The position numbers and the translations under genes are program-made. Shown piece after piece: positions 25,123-34,836 of a stretch of DNA of 35,203 nt (position 1 is the first letter of the stretch; the number at the start of each line of letters is the position of its first letter). Origin of the DNA: an uncultured Erysipelotrichaceae bacterium (GTDB lineage: Bacteria > Bacillota_I > Bacilli_A > RFN20 > CAG-826); the NCBI GenBank assembly GCA_902802905.1, contig CADCNT010000003.1, positions 88,354 through 123,556 of the forward strand, in the 5' to 3' direction. Below the pieces are notes generated by a model that saw nothing but the letters and a program-made list of their open reading frames with translations, searched no databases and was not told where the DNA came from.

Positions 25123-27696
25123 TTAGAAAATTACTTCCTCGCTAGTAACTATGTTGCTATCATCACTATTGTCGTCGTCACTAGTGACTAAGACACGGCA
25201 GCCTTTAGAGACACCATCGACTTCGAAATCAACAACACCTTCCATTTGTAAGCGCTTAAAGAACTTACCAGCTCTATTGAAACCAACTTGGCATTCTCTT
25301 TGAATCTTACTCATGGAAACGAATTTTTGTGTTAAAACCCATTCTTTGACGGATTGATATTTCATTTCTTCAGCTTCATCAGCTTCTTTTTGTACTTCGC
25401 CAGAAGCAATCATTTCCCTAGCTGTCTCTTTAGAGTGATCCACTAAATCGAGATATTTTTCATCATAATATGGTTGATAATGTTCTTTTAAGTAGCTGAC
25501 GATATGGATGATTTCTTTGTTTTGAACAAAACAACCTTGTAAACGTGTAACACCTTGTTTAGAAACAAGTGGGGATTGCACTAACATGTCGCCTTTACCT
25601 TGTAAAGCTTCCGCACCACCTTCACCAATGATAGTCATAGAATCTGTATAGCTGGATGTAGTTAAAGCCACGTGAGTTGGTAAATTACCTTTAATAACAC
25701 CAGTAATAACGTTTGTGGATGGTCTTTGGGTAGAGATTAAAAGATGGATACCACAAGCTCTAGCTTTTTGCGCGATAGAGACGACTGGTTGTGATATTTC
25801 TTTACATGTGTCCACTAAATCAGCATATTCATCTAAGACTACGATGATATATGGCAATTTCTCTTCGCCGATTTCTTCGGCAACTTCGTTAAATTGTTCA
25901 ATGTTACTTGCTCCACTATTGGAGGTATTAAATAATTCATAACGATTATTCATTTCATCGACTAATTTAGAAAGTAAGACTTTCGCCTTAGAAGACTCGG
26001 TGATAATTGGACATAGTAAGTGCGGCATATCACGATATTTAGTCATTTCTACTTTCTTAGGGTCAACCAAAACAATCTTCAAATCATCTGGAGAGACTCT
26101 CATAATTAAAGTAGAAATAATAGAGTGAATATAAATGGACTTACCACTTCCAGTGGTACCAGCGACCAATAAGTGTGGGAATTCATTGAAGTCACGAGCG
26201 ACAACCTCGCCAGATATATCTTTACCAAAAGCCACGGAAAGCGGATGCTTTTTCACATCTGGAAGCGCTTCCACGATTTCCTTAAAGCTCACGGTTGTAA
26301 TTGCAGCATTAGGAACTTCCAAGCCAGAGAAAGATTCGTTTGGCACGATTGGTGTAAATCTAGTAGCAACGCCACCAAGTCTGATGGAGATATCACCCAC
26401 TAAACGTTCAACGGATTTAACAGTGACGTTTGGATCATATTCAATGTTGTATCTAGTGATACCTGGACCAATTTTATAGCCAGTACATCTAGCGCCCACT
26501 TTAAAATCAGCAAAAATACGGTTAATAGCTTCTAATCTAGAAGCTGCAACTTTTTCATTTAATTCTTGAGCTTCAGTGGTGTCATAAGTTGCTAAGAGTT
26601 CAGTAGAAGGTGGAATCCAGTTAACTCTTTCTCTCTTTTTAGGAGCTTCTGGTTTCTTTTCTTCAACATATTCCTCTTGAGGAACTGCTTCTTCCTCAGG
26701 AGCAATATAAACTGGCTGGGCCCTAACTAAAGATTCATCAAGTACCGGTCTTTCTTCAACTGGTTCTTGAGGGACAACTTCGGTTGGTCTAGTTTCAATT
26801 AAGTTGATATCTTCGTCTTCAACCTCATTTTCCATAATAGAAGGTTCTTCTTCCTTAATAGGAGCAGGAGGAACCACTTCACTAATAGGAGTGGTTTTCT
26901 TTTGTCTAGAAAACACTAACGGGGTGAACTCATTATATTCATTTTGGTTATATTTGACTCCATAGGAGTCATCTAAAGAAACAGATGGCTTTGAGAAACC
27001 ACTATTTTCGTTAATGAATGGTTTTTGATCACTTTCATAACCAGGTTTAACTTCTAAAGGCTCTTTTTCAATAATAGGGTTATCCGCTGGTTTTTCTTCT
27101 TCGACTCTAATTTCCTTCTTTGGTTTTTCCTTCTTAACCTTTTTCTCTTTTGGTTTTCTATTCTTAATGGCCTTTGCAATAACAGGAGCAAAGACGATAA
27201 GTAAAGCCAGGAAGATTAAAGCAATACCAATAAACAAAGAAATGGTTTGATTATTGATTGTGGAATGGAGTAAAACACCGAGTAAACCACCTTGGAAAGT
27301 ATTTCCTGGTTCAAGAGCGTTAATAAATGGAATTGTGTAATAGCCATTTAAACCAGCATGGAATGTATCCATCGCGGTATACATGTTGCCAGGGAAATTG
27401 ATAAAGGCGACACTAGCGATAAAGAAAATAGCAATGAACACTAAAAGGGAAGCAATTAAATAAGAAATCTTCTTATAGTTAAATTTAGGGGCAAAGACTT
27501 TTAATAAGCCGATAACACCAATCCAAGCAAACAAGAAATAGTAACTCGCACCAAATAAGTAAAGAGGGACAAACGCTAAAGTTCTTGCCACTTTGCCAAC
27601 ATTAATGATGCAAACAATAGAAAACAAGAAAAGGAATAATCCTTTTATGATCGCTTCAGCTCTAGGATTTAAAGGTTTTCTTTCTTTGTCCGCCAT
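25123..27696 (-). CDS. ftsK: FtsK/SpoIIIE DNA translocase
   Basis: Pumps chromosomal DNA during division. The 857-aa protein has about four N-terminal membrane helices (residues 15-175), a long charged linker (180-370) rich in E, K and P, then the translocase motor with Walker A VAGTTGSGKSIYIHS (about 515), Walker B IVVLDEYADL and LISTQRPSTNVITGVIKGN. It ends in a gamma winged-helix domain (KIQRECQVGFNRAGKFFKRL) that reads polar DNA motifs. The start has no Shine-Dalgarno sequence; a TTGAAA-16-TATAAT promoter ends 9 nt before the ATG. First gene of ftsK-pulA-plsC. Confidence 0.96.
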   Translation of the reverse strand: MADKERKPLNPRAEAIIKGLFLFLFSIVCIINVGKVARTLAFVPLYLFGASYYFLFAWIGVIGLLKVFAPKFNYKKISYLIASLLVFIAIFFIASVAFINFPGNMYTAMDTFHAGLNGYYTIPFINALEPGNTFQGGLLGVLLHSTINNQTISLFIGIALIFLALLIVFAPVIAKAIKNRKPKEKKVKKEKPKKEIRVEEEKPADNPIIEKEPLEVKPGYESDQKPFINENSGFSKPSVSLDDSYGVKYNQNEYNEFTPLVFSRQKKTTPISEVVPPAPIKEEEPSIMENEVEDEDINLIETRPTEVVPQEPVEERPVLDESLVRAQPVYIAPEEEAVPQEEYVEEKKPEAPKKRERVNWIPPSTELLATYDTTEAQELNEKVAASRLEAINRIFADFKVGARCTGYKIGPGITRYNIEYDPNVTVKSVERLVGDISIRLGGVATRFTPIVPNESFSGLEVPNAAITTVSFKEIVEALPDVKKHPLSVAFGKDISGEVVARDFNEFPHLLVAGTTGSGKSIYIHSIISTLIMRVSPDDLKIVLVDPKKVEMTKYRDMPHLLCPIITESSKAKVLLSKLVDEMNNRYELFNTSNSGASNIEQFNEVAEEIGEEKLPYIIVVLDEYADLVDTCKEISQPVVSIAQKARACGIHLLISTQRPSTNVITGVIKGNLPTHVALTTSSYTDSMTIIGEGGAEALQGKGDMLVQSPLVSKQGVTRLQGCFVQNKEIIHIVSYLKEHYQPYYDEKYLDLVDHSKETAREMIASGEVQKEADEAEEMKYQSVKEWVLTQKFVSMSKIQRECQVGFNRAGKFFKRLQMEGVVDFEVDGVSKGCRVLVTSDDDNSDDSNIVTSEEVIF

Positions 27697-27705
27697 ACAT
27701 TAATA

Positions 27706-27733
27706 ATTATATGAGCGTACGCACTATTTTCAA
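27706..27733 (-). promoter_or_regulatory. ftsK promoter, near-leaderless
   Basis: On the minus strand TTGAAA (27728-27733), a 16-bp spacer and TATAAT (27706-27711), with 9 nt to the ATG at 27696. The predicted leader is only 1-3 nt. The -35 lies directly after the T-run of the RNase J-like gene terminator. Confidence 0.65.
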
Positions 27734-27762
27734 AGAAAAAAAGCACAAACCTTTGTGCTTTT
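27734..27762 (-). terminator. terminator of the RNase J-like gene
   Basis: On the minus strand AAAAGCACAAA, loop GG, TTTGTGCTTTT and further Ts; the stem is 9-11 bp (27739-27762). It starts 2 nt past the stop codon. Confidence 0.85.
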
Positions 27763-27763
27763 A

Positions 27764-29449
27764 TCAATCTTTTGTCAAGATAATTGGTTCAATCAGTGGT
27801 TCACGACCATTTTCGCGTTTGATGAACCATCTAGCGCGGTCTTTAATCGTGTTTTTCGCTCCTTCTAAATCAGCGCCTTTAAGTAGAGCGGCAGTTACTT
27901 CTTCAATGAAGATTTGGGTGACCGATTTTAAAAGTGGCTCTGCTTCTTTAACATAGACAAACCCGCGCATTTGACAGTCTGGACCAGCGATAATCTTCTT
28001 TTCGCTAAGCGAGACTGTAGCAGCAATAATAACTGTGCCATCAACACCAAGTTTTTGTCTCATCTCCACGATTTCTCCAGCGTCTTTAGTGATACCTTTA
28101 CCGTCAACAATAACTGGAGAGATATCAATTCCATTGATTTCGTTAGGAATAATGACTGGTCTCTTACCTGGTTCAAAGATGAGTTGCATGCCGTTATCAA
28201 GAACAAAAACATTCATATGGTTAAGGCCAATGCCAAGAGAAACCGCTAGTTTAGCGTTTTCCATGATTTTGGTATAGTGACCACGAACTGGGAAATAATA
28301 TTTTGGTCTAAAGATGTTGAGAATGAATCTCAAGTCATCTTCTTGAGCGTGCATCGCATGGACGTCTTTGCCTTTTAGCCAGACAACATGACATCCAGAA
28401 CGATAGACATCATCCATACTTCTTGTAGCAATGGTTTCAAAGATTGGTCTAGGAATAGCGACATTCATAAAGATGTCGGTTGGTTCTAGTTTGATACGTT
28501 TGTCAGAATTCAAACCATGAGTTAAAGCCTTGATTTCCTTGAAGATGTCATCAGAATGACCAAACATCAAAATGACCAAATCATCACTTTTAACCCTAAG
28601 CAGGTCCTCTCTTTTAACAAAGTTAGCGGCTGAAAATGAAGGACTATCAGAAGCTTTAAGAATTAAATTGGTCATCACTTCAGTATATTGGTCATAACAA
28701 TAAATCTTTTTGTTATATTTGATCGAAAGACGTAAAATTTCACGAATTCGATACATGTTTTGCCAATAGCACGCTACAAAAATTCTACGATTAAGTTTGA
28801 AATACTTCTCCACCAAGTCGTTGATACGATGCTTTGGAGAGCAATATCCGTTTTTATCAGCGGCTTTAGATTCCGCCATTAAAAGGAGAGTTTGTTCTTT
28901 AGCGAGTTCGCTAGTCATAGCAAGGTCAAATCTATAGCTATCTTGTTCAGTAGCAAAGTTGATAATAAAGTCAGAAGTATAGATGATATTGCCTTGATCA
29001 GTGGAGATAGCAACTCCAAAGGAGTTAAGAGCGTTATGACAGGTTTGGAAGAATCTAACTCTTCTACCTGCAATTTGTATATCATCAGAAGGATTAACGA
29101 TTTGATAATCTAATTGCACTTTGGCTTCATTGATGGAGAGTTGTCCTTCAATAATAATCATTGTTGATTTAGTACAATAAATCTTAGCTGGAGCGTATTT
29201 ATAGAAATGTCTAAGAGCTCCAAAACTTTCATCGTGCCCATGGGTGATGATGTAAGCCTTTACTCTATCTTTATTCTTAATTAAATAATCTAAATTAGGG
29301 AGAATATAATCAACACCTGGAAGGGTTTTATCAGGAAGGGCACTACCAGCATCCAAGACGAAAATATCGTCATTGATTTCAACAACGTAACAATCTCTAC
29401 CATCCTCGTCTAAACCGGCGAGCGCAAATACCTTAATACGATCAGACAT
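27764..29449 (-). CDS. RNase J family protein with degenerate active site
   Basis: A 561-aa protein co-linear with RNase J: metallo-beta-lactamase core, beta-CASP insert, C-terminal domain (EEVTAALLKGADLEGAKNTIKDRARWF). The metal/catalytic motifs are altered. ITHGHDES (His70, His72, Asp73, Glu74, Ser75) replaces THGHxDH. VHAMHAQEDDL (His364, His367) replaces the longer VHxSGH motif. PVRGHY (Arg389) replaces PVHGEY. His138 (TCHNALNSFG) and Asp160 (YTSDF) remain. It may resemble RNase J2, the weakly active partner in Bacilli, or act as an RNA-binding subunit. AGGAG precedes the ATG, and a TATAAT lies at 29505-29510, giving an approximately 50-nt leader. Stop is TGA. Confidence 0.85.
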   Translation of the reverse strand: MSDRIKVFALAGLDEDGRDCYVVEINDDIFVLDAGSALPDKTLPGVDYILPNLDYLIKNKDRVKAYIITHGHDESFGALRHFYKYAPAKIYCTKSTMIIIEGQLSINEAKVQLDYQIVNPSDDIQIAGRRVRFFQTCHNALNSFGVAISTDQGNIIYTSDFIINFATEQDSYRFDLAMTSELAKEQTLLLMAESKAADKNGYCSPKHRINDLVEKYFKLNRRIFVACYWQNMYRIREILRLSIKYNKKIYCYDQYTEVMTNLILKASDSPSFSAANFVKREDLLRVKSDDLVILMFGHSDDIFKEIKALTHGLNSDKRIKLEPTDIFMNVAIPRPIFETIATRSMDDVYRSGCHVVWLKGKDVHAMHAQEDDLRFILNIFRPKYYFPVRGHYTKIMENAKLAVSLGIGLNHMNVFVLDNGMQLIFEPGKRPVIIPNEINGIDISPVIVDGKGITKDAGEIVEMRQKLGVDGTVIIAATVSLSEKKIIAGPDCQMRGFVYVKEAEPLLKSVTQIFIEEVTAALLKGADLEGAKNTIKDRARWFIKRENGREPLIEPIILTKD

Positions 29450-29514
29450 TGAAAATCTCCTATTTACAGAACATTGACTATGAAATAGTTCGTATCTAAA
29501 TTCTATTATATTTT

Positions 29515-29535
29515 AAAACATTTAATCAATGTTTT
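29515..29535 (-). terminator. weak hairpin at the end of the DUF1667 gene
   Basis: AAAACATT (29515-29522) and AATGTTTT (29528-29535) form an 8-bp, AT-rich stem with the DUF1667 stop codon within it. The -10 box of the RNase J-like gene follows immediately. Stability is low, so termination here is uncertain. Confidence 0.3.
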
Positions 29536-29863
29536 TTGTAATAATAATGTCTGCTCCAGTGCCTAAAACATCTTTGATAACGACATCGCCAATATGTGTA
29601 GGAGCGTCCACCCCCACTTTAGCGATTTCGTTCATCACATCAAAAATCTTGCCTTTAGGAACCGAACAACTGGTTTTGACACTGCAGACTGTGTCTTTTC
29701 TATTTTTAACCCTCACAAATGAAGTAATCATTCGCTTTGGATTGGTTAATTCGTCTTTGGCGTACTGCGCTCCTCGAGGACAGAAATTGCCAGTAACATT
29801 AAGTTCATCATCGATAGTTAATCGACAGCCTCTTGGGCAGACGATACATGTTAACTCTTTCAT
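29522..29863 (-). CDS. DUF1667 domain protein, third subunit of a GlpAB-like dehydrogenase
   Basis: A 113-aa protein starting MKELTCIVCPRGCRLTIDD, with CxxCxxxC and a further cysteine in NFCPRGAQY, matching DUF1667. In Bacillota this family is encoded behind the two flavoproteins upstream and probably holds a metal or iron-sulfur centre for electron transfer. It overlaps the upstream gene by 4 nt, so the three are coupled. Confidence 0.9.
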   Translation of the reverse strand: MKELTCIVCPRGCRLTIDDELNVTGNFCPRGAQYAKDELTNPKRMITSFVRVKNRKDTVCSVKTSCSVPKGKIFDVMNEIAKVGVDAPTHIGDVVIKDVLGTGADIIITKNID

Positions 29864-31113
29864 TTTCTTTCCTCCAAATAGAGACTAATTTCTTCGCCTT
29901 TAATATTCGCTAATTTGTCTTTGCTAACTTTAATCATTACCATCTCACTTGGAATGAGAACAGGTTTAATAACCTTATGGAAGACTTCGCCATTAGATTC
30001 GAAGTTCACAAAGACATCTTTGATTGGTTTTCTAACTCTAAACTTGAAAGTAATATCATGATTTAAATCAGTTTCAATATATTGAGGAATGACATAACCA
30101 ATGCCGTTTCCTGGATTGACTTTGATTTTAATTGTCTTTTTGACTTCACCTAAAATATAGCGAGCGGCACTTCTTCCAGCGTCTCTACCTTCATCGGTAA
30201 CAAAGTCGACAACATCATGAACATGCAAGCAGTTACCACAAGCAAAAATACCAGGAACTTCGGTTTCGAGTTGATCGTTGACCATTGCTCCACGAGTGGA
30301 TGACATCTTCACATCGATATTATCTAAAAGTGAAACATAAGGAATGAGTCCGACTGACAAAAGTAAAGTATCACATTCAAATTCCATCTCTGTTCCAGGG
30401 ATGAATTTCATCTTGTCGTCAACAGCGGCAAGCACTACTTTTTCTACCCTACCTTTACCTTCAACACGAAGCACACTTCTTGAGAGATAAAGTGGGATAT
30501 TATAGTCATTTAAGCATTGAGCAATATTACGATTTAAACCGTTAGAATATGGCATTAATTCACTGACACAAAGGACTTTAGCGCCTTCAAGTGTCATACG
30601 ACGGGCCATAATTAAACCGATATCGCCACTACCAAGGATGACAATACGTTTGCCAGCAAGGTAGCCATGGATATTCAAATACTTTTGCGCTGTGCCAGCA
30701 GTAATGATACCACTAACACGATCACCAGAAAGTTGAATCGCTCCTGGGCTTCTTTCATAACAACCAGTAGCAAAGATAATAGCTTTTGCCTCTAAAGTTA
30801 CCACTCCGTCAACAGCGTTACTATAAGTAACTAGTTTGTCTCTAGTGATACTTAAGACTAAAGAATCTAGTTTGTATTCGATACCTAATTCTTTAACTTG
30901 CTCAGCAAAACGAGATAAATATTCTGGCCCAGTTAATTCTTCTTTGAATTCAGTTAAACCAAAGCCGTTATGAATGCATTGATTAAGGATACCACCAAGC
31001 ACACTATCCTTTTCAAGGATAAGAATGTCATCAATACCGTTTTTCTTCGCTTCAATAGCGGCCGCCATACCAGCGGAACCACCACCGATAATTACTAAAT
31101 CACGTTTTCTCAT
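29860..31113 (-). CDS. FAD/NAD(P)-dependent oxidoreductase (GlpB-like partner)
   Basis: A 417-aa pyridine-nucleotide-disulfide-type flavoprotein with an N-terminal FAD site (DLVIIGGGSAGMAAAIEAKK), GGILNQCIHNGFG, FATGCYERSPG, an NAD-binding site (RIVILGSGDIGLIMARRM) and a second FAD contact (TEVPGIFACGNCLHVHDVVD). It lies between the GlpA-like and DUF1667 genes with ATGA overlaps on both sides, so it most likely passes electrons within one complex. No membrane segment is seen. Confidence 0.9.
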   Translation of the reverse strand: MRKRDLVIIGGGSAGMAAAIEAKKNGIDDILILEKDSVLGGILNQCIHNGFGLTEFKEELTGPEYLSRFAEQVKELGIEYKLDSLVLSITRDKLVTYSNAVDGVVTLEAKAIIFATGCYERSPGAIQLSGDRVSGIITAGTAQKYLNIHGYLAGKRIVILGSGDIGLIMARRMTLEGAKVLCVSELMPYSNGLNRNIAQCLNDYNIPLYLSRSVLRVEGKGRVEKVVLAAVDDKMKFIPGTEMEFECDTLLLSVGLIPYVSLLDNIDVKMSSTRGAMVNDQLETEVPGIFACGNCLHVHDVVDFVTDEGRDAGRSAARYILGEVKKTIKIKVNPGNGIGYVIPQYIETDLNHDITFKFRVRKPIKDVFVNFESNGEVFHKVIKPVLIPSEMVMIKVSKDKLANIKGEEISLYLEERK

Positions 31114-32543
31114 AATACTTTCACCTCCTCAACTAGGATTTCAGAATCATCTTTATCCCATTTGATTGCGGTTGGTGAAACATGGAAGTGTTCGGCTAAT
31201 AACATAGTGACCATTGGAGAGCAGAATCCACCTTGGCATTTACCAAAACCGGCTCTACATCTTCTTTTTACACCTTTAACTGTAGTTGGAGGTACGCTTC
31301 TAGCAAGTAAATCTTTAATTTCTCCAAGAGATACTTTTTCGCAACTACAAATAATCTTTCCATATTCTGGATTTTGTTTAATAAGAGCGTTTCTATCTTC
31401 TTCACTTAATTCATTTAAGCGATGATATCTTCTCACTCTTGGATTAAAATCTTTCTTTTCTTCTAAATTAAATAATTTAGAAACGAAGTTATCTACAACG
31501 TATTCGGCAATTGCAGGAGAAGAAACCAAACCAGGAGATTCAATACCTGCAACATTAATAAAGTGTTCATTGCTTTTTGCAAAACCAATAATAAAGTCAT
31601 GAGTAGATGGAGTAGGTCTTACTCCAGAAAATACTCTAATGACTTGGTTAAATGGGATGGAAGGAACGAGTTCTGTGGCTTGTCTTCTGATTTCCGCTAA
31701 TGTTGGTGCATCAGTAGAAGCGTCATCCTTATCTTGAATTGGTTCACTACTTGGACCAACGATATAGTTGTTGCTGCTAGTTAAAGAAACAAGAACGCCT
31801 TTTCCTTTAGCACTTGGAAGTGGGAAAATCGTATGATTGACTAAGCCAAGTTTATAATGGTCTAAAACAAAATATTCGCCTTTTCTAGGGGTTAAAGACC
31901 AATCAATTGGTTCGATCATCTTAGCAATTTCATCACTATGTAATCCTGCAGCGTTAATCACTACTTTCCCTTGATAAGTATCTTTAGTGGTTTTCACACT
32001 AAAAACACTATTTTGATATTCTATATCAACTACTGCTTGGTCTAAGAATAGTTTTACTCCGTTATCAACTGCATTTTCGACAGCGTGGACCACTAAATTG
32101 AATGGGTCAATAATACCTGCTGTTGGAGCAAGTAAAGCCCCTTTAGTGTCACTAGTTAAGTTTGGTTCCAATTCTAAAGCTTGCTCTTTAGATAATAGTT
32201 CAGTAGGAACGCCATTAAGTTCACTACGTTTTTTTAGTTCTTTTAATGTTTCAAGTTGCTCATCGCTAGTGGCGATAGTCATGCTACCGATACGCTTAAA
32301 ATGAACATCAAGTTCGTCAGCGATTTGATCGAACATGGAGTTTCCTAAAACATTGAGTTTGGCTTTTAAAGTTCCTGGGACTGGGTCATAACCACTGTGA
32401 ATGATTGCGCTATTGGCATTACTAGTTATATTACCAACATCGTTCTCCTTCTCTAGTAAAGCAATAGAGAGATTAAATCTAGCTAATTTCCTAGCAATCA
32501 TCGCACCGGTCACACCAGCGCCGATTATTATTACGTCGTACAT
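31110..32543 (-). CDS. GlpA-like FAD-dependent dehydrogenase with BFD-type [2Fe-2S] domain
   Basis: A 477-aa flavoprotein of the DAO family (MYDVIIIGAGVTGAMIARKLARF; NSAIIHSGYDP; VINAAGLHSDEIA; RVFSGVRPTPSTHDFIIG). The C-terminal domain has ICSCEKVS and RRCRAGFGKCQGGFCSP, four cysteines of a BFD-like [2Fe-2S] centre. By family it oxidises glycerol-3-phosphate to dihydroxyacetone phosphate; related enzymes act on 2-hydroxyglutarate, so substrate is not certain. ATG 32543 is preferred; an in-frame GTG lies two codons earlier. A TATAAT at 32554-32559 lies 10 nt from the ATG and there is no ribosome site, so the leader is at most a few bases. Confidence 0.88.
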   Translation of the reverse strand: MYDVIIIGAGVTGAMIARKLARFNLSIALLEKENDVGNITSNANSAIIHSGYDPVPGTLKAKLNVLGNSMFDQIADELDVHFKRIGSMTIATSDEQLETLKELKKRSELNGVPTELLSKEQALELEPNLTSDTKGALLAPTAGIIDPFNLVVHAVENAVDNGVKLFLDQAVVDIEYQNSVFSVKTTKDTYQGKVVINAAGLHSDEIAKMIEPIDWSLTPRKGEYFVLDHYKLGLVNHTIFPLPSAKGKGVLVSLTSSNNYIVGPSSEPIQDKDDASTDAPTLAEIRRQATELVPSIPFNQVIRVFSGVRPTPSTHDFIIGFAKSNEHFINVAGIESPGLVSSPAIAEYVVDNFVSKLFNLEEKKDFNPRVRRYHRLNELSEEDRNALIKQNPEYGKIICSCEKVSLGEIKDLLARSVPPTTVKGVKRRCRAGFGKCQGGFCSPMVTMLLAEHFHVSPTAIKWDKDDSEILVEEVKVL

Positions 32544-32561
32544 ATACACATTTATTATAAT

Positions 32562-32590
32562 AAAAACTCCCGAATATTCGAGAGTTTTTT
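32562..32590 (-). terminator. pnp terminator
   Basis: On the minus strand ACTCTCGAA pairs with TTCGGGAGT with A-T extensions, followed by TTTTTATTAT. It lies 14 nt past the pnp stop. The -10 box of the GlpA-like gene begins within its T-rich tail. Confidence 0.75.
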
Positions 32591-32603
32591 AAGGAAATTT
32601 TAA

Positions 32604-34799
32604 CTATTTTCTAAATTTCTTTGGTCCCTTTACGGATTTGTCTGGACGGGTGTGATGTTCTAACTTGCGTCCTTCTTCTTCCGCTGGTTTTTCCATGAAT
32701 TCTTTAGCAGAGACTTTCACCTTGCCATGGTCATCAATTTCGATAACTCTGACTCTGAGTGTGTCGCCAACTTTGACAACGTCACTAGCTTTTGCAACAT
32801 AGCCCCAACCTAAGCGGGAAACGTGACATAAGCCTTCGACATTACCAAAGAGTTTAACGAATGCACCATAGTCTTCAACACGGGTGACTTCACCGACGAA
32901 TTCTTCACCAACTTTGGCTTCTCTAACGATGTCGAGAATGATTTGTTTTGCCTTGTTGATGACCTCTCTATCCATATGGTAGAGAGTGACTTGACCATTG
33001 TCTTCAATGTCAATTTTGACATTGTCACATTGAGCAATGATTTCGTTAATGACTTTACCACCAGTACCAATGACTTCTCTGATCTTATCTTCATCAATGA
33101 AGAAGGTATCCATCTTAGGAGCGTACTTGCCAACATCTGGACGAGGTTCTGCAATAGCGGTTTTCATCACTTCACGAATCTTCGCACGAGCGTCATGAGC
33201 TTGAGCTAAAGCTTCTCTTAAGACGTCTTTAGTGACACCTTTGATTTTGATATCCATTTGTAAGGCAGTAATACCTTTTTCAGTACCAGCAACTTTGAAG
33301 TCCATATCACCGAAGTGATCTTCTAAACCTTGAATATCGGTAAGAATGGTATATGGGTGTTTGCCATCTAATGGTCCACTACTGATTAAGCCCATAGCGA
33401 TGCCGCTAACCATAGCTTTGATTGGGACACCTGCAGCCATTAAGGACATACAAGATGCGCAGATAGAAGCTTGAGAAGAGGAACCATTGGATTCCACAAC
33501 TTCTGCCACTGTTCTAATGGTGTATGGGAATTCTTCAGCGCTTGGAATAACGTAAGATAATGCTCTTTCACCTAAAGCACCATGACCGATTTCTCTTCTT
33601 CCTGGAGAGCCCATTCTTCCAACTTCACCAACAGAATATGGTGGGAAGTTATAATGATGCATCCAGTGTCTAGTTTCTTCATCAGTCAAATTATCAATAA
33701 TTTGTTCATCGCTCTTAGCACCTAATGTGGTCACTGCGATAACTTGAGTTTGACCTCTGGTGAACATAGCAGAACCATGGGTTCTTGGGAGTAAATCAAC
33801 TTGAGCGTCAAGAGGTCTGATTTCATCAACTTTACGACCGTCTGGTCTAATCTTTTCATCAGTGATTAATCTTCTGACTTCTTTAGCCACTAATTTTTCT
33901 AAGGTTTCTTTGACCATGTGCACGGCTTTTTGATGTTCTTTTTCATCAGGATATTTACGTGTGTCATAGTCATCGATGATTTCATTTTCAATTGCATCAA
34001 TCGCGTCTTGTCTTTCTAGCTTATCAAAGATAGAGATGGCTTTCACTAAGCGAGCTTCTGCTCTTTCAGTGACATCTTTTTCAATGACCGGATCGCAGAC
34101 ATATAAATCGATATGACGTTTTGGTTTACCGACTTCTTTAATGATTTTTTCTTGCCAGACACAAAGCTTTTTAATCGCTTCATGACCAAACATTAAAGCG
34201 TCTAACATATCTTCTTCACTAACTTGGTCAGCACCAGCTTCGACCATGTTGATCGCTTCTTTGGTACCAGCAACAGCGAGGTTGATATCGGATTTGGCTT
34301 TTTGTTCAACGGTTGGGTTGATCACAAATTTGCCATCAACACGTCCCACATAGACACCAGCGATAGGACCATCAAATGGAATGTCGGAGATACCTAAGGC
34401 TAAACTTGAACCAAGCATAGCGGACATTTCTGGAGTGCAGTCTAAGTCAACAGACATAACGGTGTTAACGATTTGCACTTCGTTTCTAAATCCTTCAGAG
34501 AACATTGGTCTGATAGGACGGTCAATTAATCGGGCTGTTAAGGTCGCATGTTCACTTGCTCTACCTTCTCTTCTGAGGAATGATCCTGGAATTTTACCAA
34601 CAGCGTATTGTTTTTCTTCATAACCAACGGTTAATGGGAAGAAATCGCCTTCTTTTGGTAAATCAGAAGCACATGCGGTGGAAAGAACTACAGTTTCGTT
34701 AAGTCTAACAAGCACAGCACCGTCGGCTTGTTTGGCAATCTCGCCAGTCTCGACAACGAATTTCTTTCCTTCGAATTCTAATTCGAATACTTTTTTCAT
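32604..34799 (-). CDS. pnp: polyribonucleotide nucleotidyltransferase (PNPase)
   Basis: Phosphorolytic 3'-5' exoribonuclease and part of RNA turnover. The 731-aa protein starts [20 protein letters not shown] and carries two RNase PH domains ([60 protein letters not shown]), a KH domain ([15 protein letters not shown]) and an S1 domain ([21 protein letters not shown]). The frame begins 10 codons upstream at 34829 ([10 protein letters not shown]); I prefer 34799 by family length, but the upstream ATG lies 9 nt after a -10 box and could be used. Confidence 0.96.
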   Translation of the reverse strand: MKKVFELEFEGKKFVVETGEIAKQADGAVLVRLNETVVLSTACASDLPKEGDFFPLTVGYEEKQYAVGKIPGSFLRREGRASEHATLTARLIDRPIRPMFSEGFRNEVQIVNTVMSVDLDCTPEMSAMLGSSLALGISDIPFDGPIAGVYVGRVDGKFVINPTVEQKAKSDINLAVAGTKEAINMVEAGADQVSEEDMLDALMFGHEAIKKLCVWQEKIIKEVGKPKRHIDLYVCDPVIEKDVTERAEARLVKAISIFDKLERQDAIDAIENEIIDDYDTRKYPDEKEHQKAVHMVKETLEKLVAKEVRRLITDEKIRPDGRKVDEIRPLDAQVDLLPRTHGSAMFTRGQTQVIAVTTLGAKSDEQIIDNLTDEETRHWMHHYNFPPYSVGEVGRMGSPGRREIGHGALGERALSYVIPSAEEFPYTIRTVAEVVESNGSSSQASICASCMSLMAAGVPIKAMVSGIAMGLISSGPLDGKHPYTILTDIQGLEDHFGDMDFKVAGTEKGITALQMDIKIKGVTKDVLREALAQAHDARAKIREVMKTAIAEPRPDVGKYAPKMDTFFIDEDKIREVIGTGGKVINEIIAQCDNVKIDIEDNGQVTLYHMDREVINKAKQIILDIVREAKVGEEFVGEVTRVEDYGAFVKLFGNVEGLCHVSRLGWGYVAKASDVVKVGDTLRVRVIEIDDHGKVKVSAKEFMEKPAEEEGRKLEHHTRPDKSVKGPKKFRK

Positions 34800-34836
34800 T
34801 TCTTTCTTTTTCTTCTTTCTAAAACACATAACGGGG

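Noticed and set aside
26135-26479. 114-codon plus-strand frame within ftsK
   Set aside because: Antisense to the FtsK motor domain; composition follows the complementary codons of the real gene.
375-34799. Mycoplasma-type genetic code (TGA read as tryptophan)
   Set aside because: TGA terminates fmt, comEA, transporter subunit 1, dtd, the RNase J-like gene and the GNAT gene at the expected protein ends, and tryptophans are encoded by TGG.
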